Under the pieces are notes generated by a model. The model was given only the letters and a program-made list of their open reading frames with translations. It had not been told where the DNA came from and did no database searches. A stretch of 64,000 nucleotides of DNA from G965267185 sp965267185 (lineage in GTDB: Bacteria > Pseudomonadota > Alphaproteobacteria > UBA6615): assembly GCA_965267185.1 (NCBI GenBank), contig OZ253937.1, forward strand, positions 2,790,001 to 2,854,000, read 5' to 3'. Of the stretch, positions 7,749 to 15,734 are shown piece by piece. The position numbers and the translations under genes were made by a program. Each line of letters begins with the position of its first letter. Position 1 is the stretch's first letter.

Positions 7749-9356
7749 CTACGCGCAGTAGATTGCGCGTGGTGCCATTTCCTCCAGCGAGATGCGCTCG
7801 CGCATCATCATCTCCATCACCACCGCCTTATCGGCCTGTGCCGACGGTTCGTTCCACAAATTGTGGAGCTCCAGCGGATCGTTTTCACGGTCGTACAGCT
7901 CGCCGAACTGCTCTTCCAGCCAATAGGTCAACCGCCAGCGCCCGGTAACGAACGACCGCGTGCGAGTAAACCGCCCGCAATTGGCGTTCATCGGCAGCTC
8001 GTCTTCCTCGATAACCATGCCGAGCCGCGGCAGCGCTTCGCCGTTATCGAACGCCGAGACTACATCGTGGCCTTGAATGCCGTGATAGGGTGCCAAACCG
8101 GCCCGCGCCAACACGGTGGAAGCGATATCGATGGTACCCGACAACATATCGGTTCTCGCACTACCGGGCCGATCGGGGTCGGCCCAGATAAACGGCACAC
8201 GCAACACACCTTCCTGGTGGAAACAGTGCTTCAGCATCAAGCCGTGATCACCCATCAGATCGCCATGGTCTGAGGTGAAAATGACCACTGTGTTCTCCGC
8301 CAGGCCGAGCGACTCCAACTTGGCGAGGATGCGTCCAATCGCATCGTCAACCATAGAGATCATACCGTAGGTCAGCGCAATGCTTTCGCGCGCCTCGCGA
8401 TCATTCAGGGCATAAGGACTCACATGGTCGCGCAGAGCTTTGCCGTTGCCGAGCTCCTCGAACAGGCGCTTTTGAAACGGCGGGGGATCGGTATGATCCT
8501 TACCGAGCGAACCCGGCGCGGCAACGTCGTGGGGATCGTACATGCCCCAATATTTGCCCGGCGGGGTGAACGGATGGTGGGGATCCGGGAAGGAGCACTG
8601 GACGAAGAAGGGCTTACCGCCCGCATTCGCCGCGTGATCTTCGAGATATTGGGTGGTGATCTCTTCGACGTAGGTTGTCGGATACAGCTCCTCCGGCATC
8701 GATGTACGCCAGGCCTGCGGCGCCACGTAATCGCCATCCGGAATCGCATTTTCCGGCCCCCGCAGAGACGCCGGATCATCGTGCCGGTCACGGAGCCAAG
8801 CAGTGTAGTGACCCTGCACCCGGTCGCCATGCAGGTTGGCAAAACTGATGTCATCGAAGCCGTAGTAGGGGCCCCCGACCTTTCGATCTGGGTCCTTCAT
8901 CCACAAATCGGAGCGTTCATACTCATACTCTGGGCCCACCGCTCGCACCCTGTAGGCATCGCCAAGACCCCGTGGCGGCGGCGTGCCATCCCGCTGCGGC
9001 GGGTAATTCCAGTCCTCGACGGGGGCCGGCACCATGTTCTGCAGGTGGGATTTTCCAAGTAGCGCTGTGCGGTAGCCGGCAGCGCGCAGCAAATCGACAA
9101 ACGTGGTTGCGTCCAATGGCAGGGGCACACCGTTCGACAAGACGCCGTTTACCGACGGCATGCGTCCCGTCATCAGAGTCGCGCGGTTCGGCATACAAAT
9201 CGGACACGACACGTAGAACTGGTCGAACGCCAGGCCGCGTGCCGCGATGGCATCGACGTTGGGCGTGTTGATCATCTCGTTGCCGTAGCAGCCCAAATGG
9301 TCGGCGCGCTGTTGATCGGTGATAATAAAAAGAAAGTTCGGTTGCTCGGTAGGCAT
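7749..9356 (-). CDS. Cytoplasmic sulfatase (arylsulfatase/choline-sulfatase type)
   Basis: The 535-residue protein starts with the metal-binding strand NFLFIITDQQRADHLGCYGN and has the formylglycine motif C54-M-P-N-R58 followed by ATLMTG, matching CxPxRxxxxTG. Further on, VIFTSDHGDLMGDHG supplies the second metal-binding pair. Cys54 should be oxidised to formylglycine by a generating enzyme that is not in this window. There is no signal peptide, so the substrate would be cleaved in the cytoplasm after uptake. It lies downstream of an IclR regulator and a TRAP operon on the same strand, which suggests that an imported organosulfate is the substrate (inference). Confidence 0.92.
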   Translation of the reverse strand: MPTEQPNFLFIITDQQRADHLGCYGNEMINTPNVDAIAARGLAFDQFYVSCPICMPNRATLMTGRMPSVNGVLSNGVPLPLDATTFVDLLRAAGYRTALLGKSHLQNMVPAPVEDWNYPPQRDGTPPPRGLGDAYRVRAVGPEYEYERSDLWMKDPDRKVGGPYYGFDDISFANLHGDRVQGHYTAWLRDRHDDPASLRGPENAIPDGDYVAPQAWRTSMPEELYPTTYVEEITTQYLEDHAANAGGKPFFVQCSFPDPHHPFTPPGKYWGMYDPHDVAAPGSLGKDHTDPPPFQKRLFEELGNGKALRDHVSPYALNDREARESIALTYGMISMVDDAIGRILAKLESLGLAENTVVIFTSDHGDLMGDHGLMLKHCFHQEGVLRVPFIWADPDRPGSARTDMLSGTIDIASTVLARAGLAPYHGIQGHDVVSAFDNGEALPRLGMVIEEDELPMNANCGRFTRTRSFVTGRWRLTYWLEEQFGELYDRENDPLELHNLWNEPSAQADKAVVMEMMMRERISLEEMAPRAIYCA

Positions 9357-9472
9357 CAGAGTTTCCTCGGCATATCCGGCGGATGAAGTGGCTGTGAGCC
9401 GGACAGGTTAAATTACCCGTTCCGGGCTTGCCCTGCCCACACTTGTCAGTTCCTATTCCGCCAGATGGAAGG

Positions 9473-10285
9473 TTATGTAGCAGCGCTGTAAGCTGCCGTA
9501 ATCTCGGCGGCTGTGGCCTGGAACACCCCGAGATGCTCGGCGACGAATTCCGCCTCGCGCATCGCCTTGCGTAGCCAAATCAGGTTGATACATCCGTAAA
9601 TGGCGTTTGAATCTCTCAACGGCACCGCGATCGCCGCTATTCCGTCATCGTAGAACCGGTCGGTCGCATAATCGCCGCCACTAAAGTTCGGCTCACGGGT
9701 CGCGTAGCCGTCTTTTCGGACTTGTTCCAGAACCGCCTCGAACCGCCGGGTCGCGCGCACAAGCCGGTTGGCCGGCTTCTCCGATGCCCGGAGAATGGCG
9801 AGGATTTCATTACGCTCCTCTTCCGAACAGAACGCCAAGTAAGCGCGGCCCACCGCAGACAGGGGAATCGAAATCAAATGGCCGATATGGTCGCGGTTGA
9901 CCGTAAAGGGGCTATTGGGCCGGCTGGTTTCTTTTATCTCCATGCAGTCGCCGCGGGTGCTGTTATACACAATTAAATCCGACGGCCACTTCACCTGCTC
10001 GCAAAGCTTGTCGAGCAGGGGCGCTGCGACCTCGGCCAAATAATCGTGTTCGTCAAGCTCGCCGCCAAGCCGGCGCAACCCGAACGTGCTGCGGTAAAGC
10101 CCGTCTCCGATGCCGCGCCGTACGATCCCCGCTTTTTCCAGTGTATGCAGAATGCGGAGCAGCGTCGGCCGTGGCAAACCGGTCGCGATATACAGATCGT
10201 TCAGCGACGCGGCGCGCTGGTCTTCCAACGCACGCATCACATCGAGACCCCGTTCCAACGCGCGGATTGTCTTCGTTTCGGCCAT
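9473..10285 (-). CDS. IclR-family transcriptional regulator
   Basis: The 270-residue protein has an N-terminal winged helix-turn-helix (ALERGLDVMRALEDQRAASL, then a recognition helix near LPRPTLLRILHTLEKAGIV) and a C-terminal GAF-like ligand-binding domain with VGRAYLAFCSEEER and a YGCINLIWLR core. IclR proteins control catabolic operons in response to small carboxylates or aromatics. It lies between dctM and the sulfatase on the same strand, so the most economical targets are these genes. A 25-base near-palindrome at 13746-13770 upstream of dctP is a candidate operator. Confidence 0.9.
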   Translation of the reverse strand: MAETKTIRALERGLDVMRALEDQRAASLNDLYIATGLPRPTLLRILHTLEKAGIVRRGIGDGLYRSTFGLRRLGGELDEHDYLAEVAAPLLDKLCEQVKWPSDLIVYNSTRGDCMEIKETSRPNSPFTVNRDHIGHLISIPLSAVGRAYLAFCSEEERNEILAILRASEKPANRLVRATRRFEAVLEQVRKDGYATREPNFSGGDYATDRFYDDGIAAIAVPLRDSNAIYGCINLIWLRKAMREAEFVAEHLGVFQATAAEITAAYSAAT

Positions 10286-10410
10286 TGACGAGCCTATCTA
10301 GCTGTCTGCCTTGGCCCGCTGTCATAGAGCGGGCCAAAAGCACGGTAGCTTACACCTTTTCACTAGGTGGAACTCGAAAAATTCACGGCCGGTTCTGCCG
10401 CGACGTCAAC

Positions 10411-11709
10411 TCACCGCATCAAGGACGGTAGCAGGGTCGCGATACCTGGGATTAGGACGATTATGAACAGCGCCACCAGATCGGCGGCGACAAACGGCAC
10501 GACGCCTTTGAAAATCTTGGTGAGGGGCACGTCGGGGACCGCCGATTTCACTGTGAACACGTTGATCCCGATGGGCGGCGTTATGAGCCCCAATTCGACG
10601 ACGATGATCACCACGATGCCGAACCAGACCATATCGACGCCTTGCGCCAGCAGCGACGGCACGAATACCGGAATGATCAAAAGCAGGATGCCGATGCTTT
10701 CGAACACCGTACCCAGCAACACACAGATCAGCGAAATCAGCAGCACCAGGCCAAGCGGCCCCAAACCAAAGGAATCGGTGAACTCGACCAGCGCGCTGGA
10801 TAGTCCCACCAAGTTCAAAAACTGGCCAAACGCGTTCGCGGCAAAGCCGATAGCGAAAATCATCGCCGTCGTCATCATGGCATCGGCGAAGACATCCAAG
10901 TTGTCGCGGATGCTCCACATGCGGCCGCGCGATAACGCGAACAAATAGGCGCCCAAAGCGCCGACGGACCCGGCCTCGGTGGGCGTGGCCCAGCCCAAAT
11001 AGATGCTGCCGAGAACCAGCCCAAACAGCACCAAAATCGGCCATGACCGGTAAACGGTCCGCATCTTCTCTTCTCGAGCGACGACATCACCCTTAGGGCC
11101 AGTCTCTGGCGCAATGGTCACTCGGATGTAGATCGCCGCCAGGTAGGTTCCGACCAGAAGGAGCCCGGGCAAAACGCCAGCGATGAACAGTGCGCCGATG
11201 TCGGTTTCAGTGACGATGCCGTAGATGATCATCGGCACGCTCGGCGGGATCATGATGCCCAACGTGCCGCCCGCCGCCAGTGTGCCGGTCGACAGGCTGT
11301 CGTCATATTTGTATTTGCGCATCGGCGGCATGGCGACTTTCGACATGGTCGCCGCCGTCGCCAACGAACTGCCGCATACGGCCGAGAAACCGGCGCACGA
11401 CAACACCGTCGCCATCGCCAGACCGCCACGGCGGCGGCCCACCCAGGCATATCCAGCCTCGTAGAGGTCGTCGGATATATTAGCCTTCTGAATCAGGGCG
11501 CCCATCAAGATAAAGACCGGCACAACCGAGAGATTGAAGTTGGTCGAAAACTCAAAAAGCTCCTGACCCGCGATCAAGACAGCCGCATCAAAACTGCCGC
11601 GGGCGATCCAATAGCCGCCGATCGCCACAGCCAGGGTCGAGTAGGCCAAGGGAATGCCCATAAAGCTCAAGAACAGAATGAGCGCGAAACCATAAATGGC
11701 CAGTTCCAT
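10411..11709 (-). CDS. dctM: TRAP transporter large permease (DctM)
   Basis: This 432-residue polytopic protein (about 12-13 hydrophobic segments) has DctM hallmarks: MGIPLAYSTLAVAIGG at the N-terminus, CAGFSAVCGSSLATAATMSKVAMP and GTLGIMIPPSVPMIIYGI, then WATPTEAGSVGALGAY. It is the ion-coupled channel half of a TRAP importer. I chose ATG 11709 over an in-frame TTG at 11715 because GGTGA lies at suitable distance. It follows the dctQ-CDGSH gene by 47 bases and precedes iclR. Confidence 0.93.
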   Translation of the reverse strand: MELAIYGFALILFLSFMGIPLAYSTLAVAIGGYWIARGSFDAAVLIAGQELFEFSTNFNLSVVPVFILMGALIQKANISDDLYEAGYAWVGRRRGGLAMATVLSCAGFSAVCGSSLATAATMSKVAMPPMRKYKYDDSLSTGTLAAGGTLGIMIPPSVPMIIYGIVTETDIGALFIAGVLPGLLLVGTYLAAIYIRVTIAPETGPKGDVVAREEKMRTVYRSWPILVLFGLVLGSIYLGWATPTEAGSVGALGAYLFALSRGRMWSIRDNLDVFADAMMTTAMIFAIGFAANAFGQFLNLVGLSSALVEFTDSFGLGPLGLVLLISLICVLLGTVFESIGILLLIIPVFVPSLLAQGVDMVWFGIVVIIVVELGLITPPIGINVFTVKSAVPDVPLTKIFKGVVPFVAADLVALFIIVLIPGIATLLPSLMR

Positions 11710-11756
11710 CAGCAATCACCGTTGTGATCAGAGATGATCGGCATCGTGATCACTGG

Positions 11757-12497
11757 TTAGAGGTCTTTATGCCGGCCGTTGCAAAACGGCGCGTTGTCGC
11801 TGCGCTTGCAGGCGCAAAGGCTGGTCAGCCCGCCGGTTTCCGACACAAACACTACGGGCTTGATGTCGGTGCCTTTGTGCGAGCCATCGCAGAAGGGCTG
11901 TTTGGTACTGCGCCCGCAGGCGCACCAGGCATATTTCTGACCCGCCACGAGATCGACCGATATCGGTTCTTTCTGCGGAATCAGGGCTGTCTTGGGAGGC
12001 GCATAGGTTCCCACCCGCCGCGGCATTTTGACGGCCTTAATGCCGAACAGGATACCGATGGCGCCCAATACCGTGAACGCAACACCCAGATCACCCCATT
12101 GAAGTTCGAGAATCTCCGTCTCGGCGAACATCAAATATTGGAAGTTGGTGTAGCGAACGACGATGAAGGTGATGGCGATGATGCCGACGAGATTGAACCC
12201 AGCAATCAAGCCCTTGTAGAGGAGAGGCATGCGGCGCAGCAAAAAGGGTTCGAGAATGGAGACAACGATGTGGGTGCGATGGGCGGTCACCAAGGCAAAA
12301 CCAGCAAACACCATCGCCCCCAGCAAAAACTGGATCATCTCGTTGCTGCCAAGCACCGGATTGTTGAAGGTATAGCGCATGAACACATCGGTACCGGTCA
12401 GCCCAATTAGGATGGCCAGCATAACCGCGCCGAAAACGCGGACGATCCGATACAAAATGTCCAGAAACAAATTGGCGAAACTAACGAGCGGTTCCAT
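11757..12497 (-). CDS. dctQ: TRAP small permease (DctQ) fused to a C-terminal double CDGSH iron-sulfur domain
   Basis: Residues 1-158 of 246 form a normal four-helix DctQ unit (helices near 18-40, 52-77, 92-115 and 136-155). After a short linker, residues 170-246 hold two CDGSH motifs: Cys192, Cys194, Cys203, His207 (CACGRSTKQPFCDGSH) and Cys228, Cys230, Cys239, His243 (CACKRSDNAPFCNGRH). Each should bind a [2Fe-2S] cluster with three Cys and one His. The reading frame is continuous, with GGGGTG before ATG 12497. CDGSH proteins are normally separate and cytosolic or membrane-anchored. Here the domain would extend from the last helix. A role in redox sensing of transport is inference; a frameless gene merger is the alternative explanation. 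Confidence 0.9.
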   Translation of the reverse strand: MEPLVSFANLFLDILYRIVRVFGAVMLAILIGLTGTDVFMRYTFNNPVLGSNEMIQFLLGAMVFAGFALVTAHRTHIVVSILEPFLLRRMPLLYKGLIAGFNLVGIIAITFIVVRYTNFQYLMFAETEILELQWGDLGVAFTVLGAIGILFGIKAVKMPRRVGTYAPPKTALIPQKEPISVDLVAGQKYAWCACGRSTKQPFCDGSHKGTDIKPVVFVSETGGLTSLCACKRSDNAPFCNGRHKDL

Positions 12498-12567
12498 TGC
12501 CAGCACCCCATCGTTTCCGCAGCGACCGTCTTAACGTCGCCCAAAAAAGTCCATACGCAGCGCCGGA

Positions 12568-12623
12568 TTTCGTGTCAAAACACGAAACCAAGAGGCAACC
12601 GGGCGAACCTAAAGTCCGCCCGG
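12568..12623 (-). promoter_or_regulatory. Two stem-loops between dctP and dctQ
   Basis: The 152-base gap between dctP and dctQ holds two perfect hairpins. TTTCGTGT 12568-12575 pairs with ACACGAAA 12580-12587 around a 4-base loop, and CCGGGCG 12599-12605 pairs with CGCCCGG 12617-12623 around 11 bases. Neither has a long T-run on the minus strand. In many TRAP operons the binding protein is made in excess of the permeases; 3' stem-loops that protect dctP mRNA or partly attenuate read-through would do that. Confidence 0.6.
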
Positions 12624-12649
12624 CGATTCTGGCCCCGGTGATCAGTGCG

Positions 12650-13684
12650 TTAACTGCCCGCGGCCGCCTTCGTTTGCGCTTTATAGAAGTCGATCGGTTC
12701 TTGCGCGTCGACACCCATTTTTTCGGCGCTCTTCTTCCAGGCTTCAAACAGCGGTGCCGACGCCTCGAGCAGTTCCTGTTTGAACGATTCTGGCGTCTCG
12801 ACGATCTTGACACCCTTTTCGATCAACTGCTTACGCCGTTTCTCTTCCGCCACATCGGCCGCCTTGCCAACGGCTCGTGCGAATACCTCACCGGAAATAT
12901 TGCGAATCGCGGCTTGGTCAGCCGGGGAGATCTCCTCCCACTTCTTCGTAGTGACGAACATAATGAAGTTCGGCACGCCGAGCCTTGCGTCTTCGCGCAC
13001 TGTCGCCGATTTGGTGAACTGTAAGCCGCCGAACGTGACAATGGCGTCCTGGGATATACCGGCGACACCTTCGACCGTATTGTTCTGAACGAACTCCGCC
13101 AACCGAGCAGCGGGGCCAGCGACATGGTCGACCCCGGCGAGTTTCAATACGCGGGTCGGCGTGCCCGCCAACGCCCACATTTTCCGCTTCTTCAAGTCGG
13201 CAATCGACAAGATGGGATCGCCGGAGCTGTAGAAATGGCCGCCAGGGAATTGGAAGTAGCTCAACGGCGTGATGCCCAGCTTTTCGAACTGTCCCAGATG
13301 GCTGAAGTATTTCTCGTTAGTGCGCCACGTCGCTACCGAACCCGCCTCCGCCTTGCCATTCATCAAGAACGGCAGCAACAACATCTGGGTGAATGGCGCG
13401 CGCTTCCCGTTAAAGCCGTTGAACATAAAAGCGCCGTCATAGTTGCCGGCAAGAGCACCATCGATCTGTCTCGGTGGCGGCGCGGCGCTGGCCGGCAGAA
13501 ATTCGACGGTCACCCGGCCATCCGTCACTTTCGCAACTTCGGCGCCCCACGCCTTATAGGGCTCGTGAATGAAGTGCGCTGGTCCAACGAATATGTTGAC
13601 CAGTATCTTGACTTGAGCACTTGCGGCCGACGACGCCAGAATGCCGGCGCTCAAGGCAGCCGCGAATAATGTTCTTAAGAACAT
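12650..13684 (-). CDS. dctP: TRAP transporter periplasmic substrate-binding protein (DctP)
   Basis: The 344-residue product begins with a clear signal peptide, MFLRTLFAAALSAGILASSA, cleaved near AQ. The mature part has the DctP fold with HEPYKAWGAEVAKVTDGRV, ADLKKRKMWALAGTPTRVLKLAG (quoted in part) and a long C-terminal helix. GGGAGG lies six bases before ATG 13684, which favours it over an upstream in-frame start at 13732. It is the first gene of the minus-strand TRAP operon. Ligands of this family are organic acids, sulfonates or related compounds; the neighbouring sulfatase hints at a sulfated or sulfonated ligand (inference). Confidence 0.93.
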   Translation of the reverse strand: MFLRTLFAAALSAGILASSAASAQVKILVNIFVGPAHFIHEPYKAWGAEVAKVTDGRVTVEFLPASAAPPPRQIDGALAGNYDGAFMFNGFNGKRAPFTQMLLLPFLMNGKAEAGSVATWRTNEKYFSHLGQFEKLGITPLSYFQFPGGHFYSSGDPILSIADLKKRKMWALAGTPTRVLKLAGVDHVAGPAARLAEFVQNNTVEGVAGISQDAIVTFGGLQFTKSATVREDARLGVPNFIMFVTTKKWEEISPADQAAIRNISGEVFARAVGKAADVAEEKRRKQLIEKGVKIVETPESFKQELLEASAPLFEAWKKSAEKMGVDAQEPIDFYKAQTKAAAGS

Positions 13685-14005
13685 GAAGGTCCTCCCATTG
13701 CTCCCGTTGGGAGCTTTCGTTTCCCGTCTCAACCAGTTGCCATTGTGCTCTTGTTCTTAGAAGAAGAGCAACATGACCAGAATCAGCCTTAAACCCCAAA
13801 CACCGGCGAACTCAAAGCATGCCGCCGATCGAATCCGTCCATGCTCTTGTCGACATGGTTAGATTCCCTTGTGTCACGTAAACTATAGCGTCATGCGGTT
13901 GGCAATCTCTTCCAATTCAACGTATTCCACTCTGCGGAAACTTGACGAAGAGCGGCAGCTTATAGGCGCAACCGCACCACTGAAATTCTTATCCGAGGAA
14001 ACGCC
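13685..14005. other. Divergent promoter region between dctP and an SDR gene
   Basis: These 321 bases contain no plausible gene. The half next to dctP carries a short hairpin (GCTCCC 13700-13705 with GGGAGC 13709-13714) in the probable leader and the 25-base palindrome at 13746-13770. The half next to the SDR gene shows no feature I can name with confidence. Confidence 0.6.
13746..13770. promoter_or_regulatory. 25-base near-perfect palindrome, candidate operator of the TRAP operon
   Basis: The half-sites TGCTCTT and AAGAGCA lie at the ends of a 25-base sequence in which 11 of 12 symmetric base pairs match. It is centred about 75 bases upstream of the dctP start. IclR-family regulators bind palindromes of this kind, and one is encoded in the same operon. 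A transcription factor of the divergent SDR gene is an alternative user. Confidence 0.55.
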
Positions 14006-14779
14006 ATGTCCATCGACACATCCGCCGCAGTAACCGACCGGATTGTCCTCATCACCGGCGCCGGCCAGGGGATCGGCCGCGCATACGCTCACCACTTTGC
14101 GGCCAATGGCGCGGTGCCGGTAATCGCCGACATCGACGGCGAGAAAGGCGCGCAAGTGGCAGCGGAAATCGAGAAATCCGGAGGCCGCGCGTTGGCGGTG
14201 CAAACTGATGTCACATCGCCGGACTCGGTTGCCGCGATGGTCGAGACGACCCTTTCTAGCTATGGCCGCCTCGATGTTTTGATCAATAACGCCGCCGTGT
14301 TCGTAACCCTGGGCCGTCGACCCTTCGAGGAGATCGCGCTGGAGGAGTGGCGCCAGGTGATGGACGTGAACATCACCGGCTGCTTTATCTGCGCCAGCGC
14401 GGTTACACCGCACATGCGGCAAGCCGGCTGGGGCCGCATCATCAACATTTCGTCGTCGACCGTGCCCTTGGGCATTCCCCACTTTCTTCACTACGTCACA
14501 TCGAAGTCGGCGCTGATCGGCATGAGCCGCGCGATGGCGCGCGAGCTCGGCAGCGACGGCATCACGGTAAACGCGGTATTGCCGGGCATGATTGAAACCG
14601 AAATGGAAAATAAGGCGCGCACACCGGAGGGCCGACAGCACATCATCGGAAATCAGAGCCTCAAGCGGCAGCAAACGCCGGAGGACATGGTGGGTACATT
14701 GTTGTTCTTAGCGTCGCCGGCCAGCGGTTTCATGACCGGCCAATCCATCTGCGTCGATGGTGGCTCAGCGTTTGTCTAA
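14006..14779 (+). CDS. Short-chain dehydrogenase/reductase
   Basis: The 257-residue protein is a classical SDR: cofactor motif TGAGQGIG at residues 13-20, NNAAVF strand, catalytic Ser in INISSS, and YVTSK as the Tyr-Lys pair. The Asp-rich ADIDGEK after the second strand suggests NAD(H) rather than NADP(H). It resembles 3-oxoacyl-ACP reductase (FabG)-like enzymes, but the substrate is unknown. It is divergent from the TRAP operon. Its stop codon overlaps by four bases the stop of the convergent methyltransferase gene. Confidence 0.9.
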   Translation: MSIDTSAAVTDRIVLITGAGQGIGRAYAHHFAANGAVPVIADIDGEKGAQVAAEIEKSGGRALAVQTDVTSPDSVAAMVETTLSSYGRLDVLINNAAVFVTLGRRPFEEIALEEWRQVMDVNITGCFICASAVTPHMRQAGWGRIINISSSTVPLGIPHFLHYVTSKSALIGMSRAMARELGSDGITVNAVLPGMIETEMENKARTPEGRQHIIGNQSLKRQQTPEDMVGTLLFLASPASGFMTGQSICVDGGSAFV

Positions 14780-15627
14780 GCCGGGTTTTCCGGCTTCGAA
14801 GCGACCATCCACATATTGTCGCTGAGGTAAAATCGGTCGAAGAGGCCAAAGCGCTCAACTTGGAATCCGGCGGCCTCGACCATCTCACGTAGCGTCTGCG
14901 GCGTGAAGTAGTTCACGTGCCCGGGAAAACGAAACCCGCACCAGCGATCGCCCATAACCCGCCGGTTCACGCTGGCATAGTTGGGCACCTTGATGATCGT
15001 GGCGCCGCCGGGCTTGAGCGCCCGCCACGCCCGCGCCAGCAGGTCGGCCGGGTGTTCCTCATGCTCCAGGAACGACCGCATGATAATCCCGCTTACCGTT
15101 CCTTCCGGCACCGCGGCGAGCCCCTCGATCGCCGACTTCGCGATCACCCGCCCCCCACGGTCGGCGAGGCGTTCGGTGGCGCGGCGCGCCAGCTCTTCGG
15201 AAATCTCGACCCCCAGCGGCTCATAGATATCGGGGAGGCCGGCCAGATAGTCGCCGGTGCCGCAGCCGATATCGACGACCGGTCCCGGCGGGAACGACTG
15301 CGCTATTCGGTTAGCTAGTTTGTTGGGCTTGCGGATCGCCCAGCGGCGGAATTTCTTCCAGGCACGCGACACATTGTAGGTGACCGGGTATTCATCACGC
15401 ATCCGCTCGCTGCGGTCGCCATGATTGCGCTCCCAAGCGAACTCCGAAATTAGCGCCTCATAGCCCGGTGGATTTTCCAGATATACGAAACCGCAGTCCA
15501 CGCAGCCCTTGAGAACCCAGTGCTGCCACGAATAGTCGAGCGGGGCGGCGGCCGAATTATCTGTGCCGCATTTCGGACAGTTTCTTGCTAGAACGTCAGA
15601 ACTCGTAGCTTCTTGGGTCGTCGTCAT
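14776..15627 (-). CDS. Class I SAM-dependent methyltransferase with N-terminal zinc-ribbon-like segment
   Basis: Residues 17-50 hold two CxxC knuckles (CPKCG and CVDCG), likely a small zinc ribbon. Residues 113-210 form the methyltransferase core with VVDIGCGTGDYLAGLP (motif I), LGVEIS (motif II) and a later SFLEHEEHP/LKPGG pair. Proteins with this layout often act on sugars, lipids or small polyketides; nothing here defines the acceptor. The gene is divergent from the ABC exporter gene and convergent with the SDR gene. Confidence 0.87.
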   Translation of the reverse strand: MTTTQEATSSDVLARNCPKCGTDNSAAAPLDYSWQHWVLKGCVDCGFVYLENPPGYEALISEFAWERNHGDRSERMRDEYPVTYNVSRAWKKFRRWAIRKPNKLANRIAQSFPPGPVVDIGCGTGDYLAGLPDIYEPLGVEISEELARRATERLADRGGRVIAKSAIEGLAAVPEGTVSGIIMRSFLEHEEHPADLLARAWRALKPGGATIIKVPNYASVNRRVMGDRWCGFRFPGHVNYFTPQTLREMVEAAGFQVERFGLFDRFYLSDNMWMVASKPENPA

Positions 15628-15734
15628 AACCGTCTATTCCGGCCCGGAATTGTCCCACCGTCTAACACCGCCCCCTATAAAAGGCCAGACGGGCAAAAGG
15701 CTAGACAACAGGCTGGCGCAAACCCCAGGAGCAG

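Noticed and set aside
15650..15681. TTGTCC and TATAAA as a promoter for the ABC exporter
   Set aside because: The hexamers are 20 bases apart, too far for an ordinary sigma-70 promoter, so I did not list it.
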